Of a stretch of DNA of 64,000 nucleotides, positions 58,353-64,000 are shown piece by piece. Position 1 is the stretch's first letter. Each line of letters begins with the position of its first letter. A program made the position numbers and the translations under genes. This DNA is from Kitasatospora purpeofusca (GTDB lineage: Bacteria; Actinomycetota; Actinomycetes; Streptomycetales; Streptomycetaceae). The notes under the pieces are model-generated. The model saw only the letters and a list, made by a program, of their open reading frames with translations, was not told the origin of the DNA and searched no databases. The stretch lies in contig NZ_JODS01000013.1 in assembly GCF_000718025.1 (NCBI RefSeq), positions 62,001 through 126,000 on the forward strand, read 5' to 3'.

Positions 58353-59666
58353 ATGCCCTCCCAGCCCGAGCCGACCCTGCCCGAGCCGCGCCGGCCCGAA
58401 CCGCCCGCCGGCGTCAAGGCGCGCCGGGTGCTCCGCAACCCCCGGATCTGGGTGGTCCCCGGCGTCCTGGTCGGCCTGCTCAGCCTGCTGATGTCGCTGC
58501 TCTACCTCGGCGGCATCCTCGACCCCCGCGGCGACCTGCACGATCTGCCGATCGCGCTGGTGAACACCGACCGCGGTGCCACCGTCGCCGGACAGCAGCA
58601 GAACCTCGGCGAACAGGTCCTCACCGGGATCGCCACCGCCCCCGGCCAGGGCGACGCGGTGGCCTGGCGGCAGCTCGACGAGGCGACGGCGAAGGAGCAG
58701 CTGGCCTCCGGCAAGATCTACGGGGCGCTCCAGGTGCCGCCCGAGTTCACCGCCACCGTCGCCGCCCTCGGGGGCGCCAGCGAGCGGCCCGCGCGCCCCA
58801 CCGTGCTCCAGTACACCAACCCGGGCGTCGGCAGTCTGGGCTCCTCGCTGGCCGCCCAGATCGGCCAGCAGGCCGTCCACCAGGCCTCGCTGGCCCTCGG
58901 CGCGAAACTCGCCGCGCTGCCGCAGGCCCGGGGCGCGGGCGACGCGGCCCGGCTGCTGATCGCCGATCCGATCGCCCTCAGCACCACCGTCGGCCACCCG
59001 ATCGGCAACCGCAGCGGACTCGGGCTGTCCGCGTTCTACTACACCCTGCTGCTCGTGCTGGCGGGCTTCTTCGGCGCCAACATCATCGGCAACGGCGTCG
59101 ACGTCGCGCTCGGCTACGCGGACAACGAGGTCGGCCCCTGGCGCGCCCGCCACCCGGTGGTGCCGATCAGCCGCACCAGTACCCTCGCCGTCAAGTGCGC
59201 GATGTCGGTGGGCCTGTCGCTGCTGACCTCCTCGCTGATCATGCTGGCGGCGGCGGTGATCCTCGACATGGACGCCGACCACCTGCCGCTGCTGTGGATC
59301 TTCTCGGTCTGCGCCAGCAGCGCGGTCGGCCTCGGCGTCCAGGCGATCAACGCGGCCTTCGGCGGCCTCGGCCTGCTGATCAGCATGTTCGTCTTCATCG
59401 TGCTGGGCCTGCCGTCCTCCGGCGCGACGATCCCGCTGGACGCCCTGCCGTCGTTCTACCGGTTCCTCTCGCTCTTCGAACCGATGCGCCAGCTCACCGA
59501 CGGCGTGCGGGCGATCCTGTTCTTCGACGCGCAGGCGGACGCGGGCCTGACCCGGGCCTGGGTCTGGATCGCCATCGGCACCGTCGCGGCGCTGCTCTTC
59601 GGCTTCGCGATGACCCGCTACTACGACCGCAAGGGCCTGCACCGCACCGTCCCCGAGCTGGCCTGA
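58353..59666 (+). CDS. YhgE/Pip-like membrane protein (ABC-2 permease family)
   Basis: A 437-residue protein. A first membrane helix (WVVPGVLVGLLSLLMSLLYL), a soluble outer region (about 60-220) with LPIALVNTDRGATVAGQ typical of YhgE/Pip proteins, then five C-terminal membrane helices. The family acts in export of proteins or lipids, sometimes with a dedicated ATPase; no ATPase gene is adjacent here. ATG 58353. Confidence 0.85.
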   Translation: MPSQPEPTLPEPRRPEPPAGVKARRVLRNPRIWVVPGVLVGLLSLLMSLLYLGGILDPRGDLHDLPIALVNTDRGATVAGQQQNLGEQVLTGIATAPGQGDAVAWRQLDEATAKEQLASGKIYGALQVPPEFTATVAALGGASERPARPTVLQYTNPGVGSLGSSLAAQIGQQAVHQASLALGAKLAALPQARGAGDAARLLIADPIALSTTVGHPIGNRSGLGLSAFYYTLLLVLAGFFGANIIGNGVDVALGYADNEVGPWRARHPVVPISRTSTLAVKCAMSVGLSLLTSSLIMLAAAVILDMDADHLPLLWIFSVCASSAVGLGVQAINAAFGGLGLLISMFVFIVLGLPSSGATIPLDALPSFYRFLSLFEPMRQLTDGVRAILFFDAQADAGLTRAWVWIAIGTVAALLFGFAMTRYYDRKGLHRTVPELA

Positions 59667-59717
59667 ACCCGGGGACGGTCGGGGCGGTCACCGTGACGGC
59701 GAGGGACCGCGTCGGCC

Positions 59718-61070
59718 TCAGCCGGCCGGCAGCGGCGGCAGCTCGGGCCGCCACAGCCAGGCGTCGAACAGGCCCTCCAGCGGCGTCCGCGCGTACCGGG
59801 CGGCGTGCGCGGTGAAGTCCGCCGTGGTGACCACCCCGTGGCGGTGGAACGCCGCCCAGTCCTTCAGCATCCGGAAGAACGCGGTGTCCCCGAGCGTCAG
59901 CCGCAGCGCGTGCACCACCAGACCGCCGCGCTGGTACAGCCGGTCGTCGAACATCAGCTTGCGGCCCGGGTCGGCCAGCCGGAGGTCCTGCGGCAGCCCG
60001 GCCAGCAGCCGGTGCGCGTACAGGGCCCGCGCGGCCGCCGTCGGCCCGCCCGAACGCTCCGACCAGAGCCACTCGGAGTACTTGGCCAGCCCCTCGTTCA
60101 GCCAGATGTGGCTCCAGTCCCCGATCGAGACGCTGTTGCCGAACCACTGGTGCGCCAGCTCGTGGGCGATCAGCCGCTCCCGGTCCCAGCCGCCGCCCAG
60201 GTGGTTGGTGCCGAAGGTCGCCACCCCCTGCGCCTCCACCGGCACGTCCAGCTCCTCGTCGGCGACCACCACCGTGTACTCGCCGAACGGATACGGGCCG
60301 AACACCTCGCCGAAGTAGGCCATCATCCTGGGCTGCCGCCCGAAGTCCGCCGCGAACGCCCCGGCCAGCCGCTCCGGCACGTAACCGGTCTGCGGCACCT
60401 CCGGGTGCTCGGCCAGCGGCACCGGCCGGTACGGGCCGATCGAGACCGTCACCAGGTACGTCGAGGTCGGCGCGGACTGCTCGTACACCCAGGTGGTGCT
60501 GGACGAGCGGGTGGTGCGGGTCAGCAGCCGGCCGCCCACCACCACGGTGTACGGGGACGGCGTGGTGACCGCTATCTGGTACGTGGCCTTGTCCGCCGGC
60601 CGGTCGTTGCACGGGAACCAGGACGGCGCCCCGACCGGCTGGCTCGCCACCAGCGCGCCGTCGGTCAGCTCCTCCCAGCCCAGGCCGCCCCAGGGGCTGC
60701 GGACCGGCCGGGGATTGCCGGTGTAGTGCACCTCCACGGTGAAGGCCGCGCCCGCCGACAGGGCCTTCGCCGGGCGCACCCGCAGCTTGCCCGCCCGGTG
60801 CGTGTACCGGGCCGGCTTCCCGTCCACCAGCACCCGGCCGATCCGGAAGTCCGCCAGGTCCAGCGCGAACTCGCTCAGCGCGGTGGAAGCGACGGCGCTC
60901 AGCCGGGCCGTACCGCCCAGCCGGTTGGGGCCGGGCCGGTAGTCCAGCGCCAGCTCGTACCGGTGGACCCGGTAGCGGGGATCGCCGCTGCCCGGGAAGT
61001 ACGGGTCCGGCAGGGCGACGGGCTGCGGGGGCTGCGAGGGCTGCGGGGACTGCGCCGGGCGGTGGTTCAC
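59718..61070 (-). CDS. M1-family zinc aminopeptidase
   Basis: A 450-residue peptidase: zinc motif HELAHQW with the third ligand in NEGLAKYSEW, and the substrate motif VEAQGVATFG in place of GAMEN. No signal peptide is evident (N-terminus Gln/Pro-rich). It lacks the C-terminal helical domain of large aminopeptidase N. It sits 165 bp after the Pls/PosA-type synthetase on the same strand. In poly-lysine producers, an M1 peptidase near pls degrades the polymer, so a product-degrading or self-protection role is plausible. Confidence 0.92.
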   Translation of the reverse strand: MNHRPAQSPQPSQPPQPVALPDPYFPGSGDPRYRVHRYELALDYRPGPNRLGGTARLSAVASTALSEFALDLADFRIGRVLVDGKPARYTHRAGKLRVRPAKALSAGAAFTVEVHYTGNPRPVRSPWGGLGWEELTDGALVASQPVGAPSWFPCNDRPADKATYQIAVTTPSPYTVVVGGRLLTRTTRSSSTTWVYEQSAPTSTYLVTVSIGPYRPVPLAEHPEVPQTGYVPERLAGAFAADFGRQPRMMAYFGEVFGPYPFGEYTVVVADEELDVPVEAQGVATFGTNHLGGGWDRERLIAHELAHQWFGNSVSIGDWSHIWLNEGLAKYSEWLWSERSGGPTAAARALYAHRLLAGLPQDLRLADPGRKLMFDDRLYQRGGLVVHALRLTLGDTAFFRMLKDWAAFHRHGVVTTADFTAHAARYARTPLEGLFDAWLWRPELPPLPAG

Positions 61071-61121
61071 CGGGTCGTACGCTCCTGGAACACGGGGTGG
61101 ACGGAACAGGGGGTGGACGGG

Positions 61122-61164
61122 GACGGGGGACGGACAGGGACGGGGGACGGACAGGGACGGGGAC
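61122..61164. repeat. 17-bp tandem repeat upstream of the M1 peptidase
   Basis: GACGGGGGACGGACAGG twice in tandem, followed by a partial third copy, in the gap between the Pls-type gene and the M1 peptidase. Confidence 0.85.
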
Positions 61165-61235
61165 TGCGGCGGGCGCCGACCGGACGCCCGAGGGGCCGGA
61201 CGGGGCGAACCCCGGCCGGCCCCCCGGGACGGCGG

Positions 61236-64000
61236 TCAGGACGTGGCCTGCCACACCTCGATCGGGTTGCCGAGCCACCTGGAGTCGGCGGGCACCGACT
61301 CGGCACGCATCACCAGCGAGGCCGGACCCAGCGTGCTGCGCGCGCCCACCGTACTGCCGGGCAGCACGATGCCGCCGGGCCCCAGGGTGGCGCCCTCGCG
61401 CAGGACGACAGTATCCATCCGCATGATCCGGTCGTGGAAGAGGTGGGTCTGCACCACGCAGCCCCGGTTGATCGACACCCCGTCGCCGAGGGTGACCAGG
61501 TCCGCCTCCGGCAGCCAGTAGCTCTCGCACCACACGCCGCGCCCGACCTTCGCGCCGAGCGCCCGCAGCCACAGGTTCAGCACCGGGGTGCCCGGCACCG
61601 CGCCCACCAGCCACGGCACCGCCAGCACCTCGACGAAGGTGTCCGCCAGCTCGTTGCGCCACACGAAACCGCTCCACAGCGGGTGCTCCACCGCCCGGAA
61701 CCGGCCGACCAGCAGCCACTTCGCCGCCACCGCGACCGCGCACGCCACCGTGCCCGAGGCCAGCAGCACCGGACCGGACAGCAGCGCCGCCGCCAGCGGC
61801 GACCACGCCACGGACAGCCAGGACAGGGCTGCCAGCGTCAGCAGGCCCAGCGCGCCCGAGGCCAGCACCGGCACCAGCCGGCACACCTCGACCAGCCCGC
61901 GCGCCCACAGCAGCCGCACCGGCGGCTCGTAGGTCAGGCTCTGGTCCGCCCGGTCGGCCGAGCGGGGCAGCCGCACCGGCGGCATACCCAGGTACGAGCT
62001 GCCCTTCTTCGCCTTCGCCGGCGTCGCCGACAGCACGCCGACCAGACCGCGCTTGGGCACCGAGCGGCCCGGCGCGGTCATCCCCGAGTTGCCGAGGAAC
62101 GCCCGCTCGCCGACCTTCGCCTCACCGAGCCGCACCCAGCCGCCGCCCAGCTCGTACGGCGCCATCAGGGTGTCGTCGGCCAGGAACGCGCCGTCGCCGA
62201 CCGTGGTCAGGCTCGGCAGCGCCAGCACCGTCGACACCTCCGCGTGCCGCCCGACCCGCATGCCCAGCGCCCGCAGCCACAGCGGCGTGACCAGACCCGC
62301 GTACAGCGGGAACAGCACCTCCCGGGCCTGGTCCATCAGCTGGGTGACCGTCCAGGCCTGCCAGCCGACCCGGCCGTACAGCGGATGCACACCGGGCTCC
62401 AGGCCGATCGACAGCAGCCGCACCGCCGCGACCAGCTGCGCCGCGTACACCACGCCGAACGCCAGCACGGCCGGCAGCAGGCCCAGCAGGGCGCCGCCGA
62501 GCGCGCCGCCCAGACCGTCCGCCGGGTCGACGAACGGGACCAGCACCGCCAGGCCGGCCAGCGCCGGGAGCAGCGGCAGCAGGCTCAGCGCGGTACCGCT
62601 CAGACCGAACAGCGCCGACCAGCGGGCCCGGCGCACCGGGCGCTCCTTCGGCCAGGTCCGCTCGGCCCGGCCCAGCTTGACGGCGGGCGCGCCGCCCCAG
62701 CGCTGGCCGGTCGGGACATGACCGGTGACGCTGGAGCCGGCCACGACCTGCGACCGCTTGCCGATCCGGGCGCCCGGCAGCAGGGTCGAACGGGTGCCGA
62801 CCACGGCCCCCGAACCCACCTTGAGCGGGCCGACCACCAGCCGGTCGCCGTCCACCCAGTAGCCGTTGAGGTCCACCTCGGCCTCCACCGCGCAGCCCCG
62901 GCCCAGCTTGAGCATGCCGGTGACCGGCGGCAGCGCGTGCAGGTCGACCTCCTCGCCGACCTTGGCACCGAGCGCCCGCGCGTAGCGGACCAGCCAGGCA
63001 CCGGACAGCGAGGTCGCGCCGCTCACCTCGGCCAGCCGCTCGGCGGCCCACAGCCGCAGGTGGACGCCGCCGCCGCGGGGGTAGGTGCCGGGCCGCAGAC
63101 CGCGCAGCAGCAGCCGCGCGCCGCCGGCCCCGATCGCCAGCCGGCCCGCCGGGGTGAAGAGCACCGCCGCGAGCGGCGCGACCGCCCACCACGAGGCGGT
63201 CGGCGCCCAGCCGAAGCCGTCCAGGTGCGAGAGCAGATTGCCGAGCGCCAGCAGCGCCGCCGTCCAGCGCAGGCCGACCACGGTGAACAGCGGGAGCAGC
63301 AGGAGCACCTGGAGCAGCTTGGCGCGGGTCGGCACCGGGTCGACGGTCCGGGCTTCGCCGGTGCCGACCGAGCTGCGCTCCAGGTGCCGGGCGAGCTTGC
63401 GCAGCGTCGGGTTCTGGTAGATGTCCAGGACCGCCGCGTTCGGGTAGCGGACGCGCAGCAGGGTGGTCAGCCGGGCGGCCGCCAGGCTGCCGCCGCCGAT
63501 CGCGAAGAAGTCCTCCCGGGAGCCGCTCACCGGCACCCCGAGGATCTCCGTCCACTGCTCGGCCAGCCAGGCCTCGGTGCCGTACAGCTGCTCGGTCGGC
63601 CCGGTGGACTCCAGGTCGGGCAGCGGCCAGGGCAGCGCGTTGCGGTCCACCTTGCCGGAGGTGCGGGTCGGCAGGGTGTCGACCGGGGCCAGCAGCGGGA
63701 CGAGCGCGGCCGGCAGCTCGGCGCGCAGCCGCTGCACCGCCTGCTCCCGGTCCCAGCCCTCGCCGGTCACCAGGTAGCCGACCAGCAGCTGGTTGCCGCC
63801 GCGCGCGGTGCGCACGGCCGCGGCCGCGCCGGCCACGCCGGGCAGCGCCTGGAGCGCCGCGTCCACCTCGCCGAGCTCGATCCGGCGGCCGCCGAGCTTG
63901 ATCTGCTCGTCGGCGCGGCCCAGGAACAGCAGGCCCTCCGGGTCGGCCTGGACCAGGTCGCCGCTGCGGTAGGCGCGCTCCCAGCCCATCGAGGGCAGCG
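61236..64000 (-). CDS. Pls/PosA-family NRPS (poly-lysine-synthetase-like), 5'-truncated by window edge
   Basis: The frame is open to 64000, so the start lies to the right; about 921 residues are visible. Order: end of an adenylation domain (YRSGDLVQADPEG, RADEQIKLGGRRIELG, TSGKVDRNALP), a carrier domain with FFAIGGGSLA, then six or so membrane helices interleaved with three tandem left-handed beta-helix (LbH) acyltransferase-like domains. Examples are VGSGAVVGTRSTLLPGARIG, VGERAFLGNSGMTAPGRSV and LREGATLGPGGIVLPGSTVG. This is the epsilon-poly-L-lysine synthetase layout (A-T-membrane with three C-like domains). Family members may polymerise lysine or other monomers; the substrate pocket is off the window. 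An M1 peptidase follows. Confidence 0.93.
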   Translation of the reverse strand, partial: LPSMGWERAYRSGDLVQADPEGLLFLGRADEQIKLGGRRIELGEVDAALQALPGVAGAAAAVRTARGGNQLLVGYLVTGEGWDREQAVQRLRAELPAALVPLLAPVDTLPTRTSGKVDRNALPWPLPDLESTGPTEQLYGTEAWLAEQWTEILGVPVSGSREDFFAIGGGSLAAARLTTLLRVRYPNAAVLDIYQNPTLRKLARHLERSSVGTGEARTVDPVPTRAKLLQVLLLLPLFTVVGLRWTAALLALGNLLSHLDGFGWAPTASWWAVAPLAAVLFTPAGRLAIGAGGARLLLRGLRPGTYPRGGGVHLRLWAAERLAEVSGATSLSGAWLVRYARALGAKVGEEVDLHALPPVTGMLKLGRGCAVEAEVDLNGYWVDGDRLVVGPLKVGSGAVVGTRSTLLPGARIGKRSQVVAGSSVTGHVPTGQRWGGAPAVKLGRAERTWPKERPVRRARWSALFGLSGTALSLLPLLPALAGLAVLVPFVDPADGLGGALGGALLGLLPAVLAFGVVYAAQLVAAVRLLSIGLEPGVHPLYGRVGWQAWTVTQLMDQAREVLFPLYAGLVTPLWLRALGMRVGRHAEVSTVLALPSLTTVGDGAFLADDTLMAPYELGGGWVRLGEAKVGERAFLGNSGMTAPGRSVPKRGLVGVLSATPAKAKKGSSYLGMPPVRLPRSADRADQSLTYEPPVRLLWARGLVEVCRLVPVLASGALGLLTLAALSWLSVAWSPLAAALLSGPVLLASGTVACAVAVAAKWLLVGRFRAVEHPLWSGFVWRNELADTFVEVLAVPWLVGAVPGTPVLNLWLRALGAKVGRGVWCESYWLPEADLVTLGDGVSINRGCVVQTHLFHDRIMRMDTVVLREGATLGPGGIVLPGSTVGARSTLGPASLVMRAESVPADSRWLGNPIEVWQATS

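Overview
The window is very GC-rich DNA with the strong third-position G/C bias, GTG starts and ATGA/GTGA stop-start overlaps typical of a filamentous actinomycete. Family content (actinobacterial QcrB, an ornithine-lipid operon, Pls/PosA-type and indigoidine-type peptide synthetases, an FxsT-like remnant) points to Streptomyces or Kitasatospora. No rRNA, tRNA, CRISPR array, integrase or transposase was seen. Gene content is that of an accessory, natural-product-rich chromosome arm.

Layout. (1) 1-10.3 kb: the 3' part of a nonribosomal peptide synthetase (NRPS) assembly line, read rightwards: a synthetase cut by the window edge (A-PCP-C-A-PCP) and a terminal C-A-PCP-TE enzyme that carries a Cys-type thioesterase and is fused to a complete MFS exporter. 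(2) 10.4-12.9 kb: a dinucleotide-binding reductase and a secreted beta-propeller protein. (3) 12.9-22.5 kb: a leftward gene train. It holds a small helical protein, a prenyl synthase, a cupin, two paralogous membrane zinc-ribbon proteins, a third related Toprim-like protein, a membrane protein with an Asp/Gly tail, an AsnB-like amidotransferase lacking the usual Cys2, and an aldehyde dehydrogenase. I do not recognise this arrangement and consider it the best candidate for an undescribed system. (4) 22.8-25.8 kb: a stand-alone cytochrome b (QcrB) between two small hypotheticals. (5) 25.9-30.0 kb: an indigoidine-synthetase-like A(Ox)-PCP-TE enzyme, followed by a truncated TPR remnant. (6) 30.7-34.8 kb: a LysR/dehydrogenase divergent pair and an MBL-fold hydrolase/AraC divergent pair. 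(7) 35.1-38.4 kb: a xylose-type sugar ABC transporter. (8) 38.6-46.7 kb: small proteins, MurQ, a DUF6445-like oxygenase, a secreted PHB-depolymerase-like esterase, and an MFS/YdcF pair facing a MarR regulator across two overlapping palindromes. (9) 46.7-51.0 kb: a lipase-like hydrolase and a TetR/DHA2 efflux pair with two clear operators. (10) 51.0-54.2 kb: a three-gene membrane/binding-protein operon whose first gene is frameshifted. (11) 54.3-56.0 kb: an ornithine-lipid acyltransferase pair. (12) 56.2-61.1 kb: a membrane protein, a serine hydrolase, a YhgE/Pip-like membrane protein and an M1 aminopeptidase. (13) 61.2 kb to the right edge: a poly-lysine-synthetase (Pls/PosA) family NRPS, truncated by the window, probably paired with the M1 peptidase.

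Three separate NRPS systems (linear peptide with built-in exporter, indigoidine type, Pls type) therefore sit within 64 kb. Many short tandem repeats, mostly with 6, 9, 12, 17 or 18 bp units, occur in both coding and intergenic DNA, suggesting active slippage. All functions are inferred from reading motifs and family resemblance; no database search was run.
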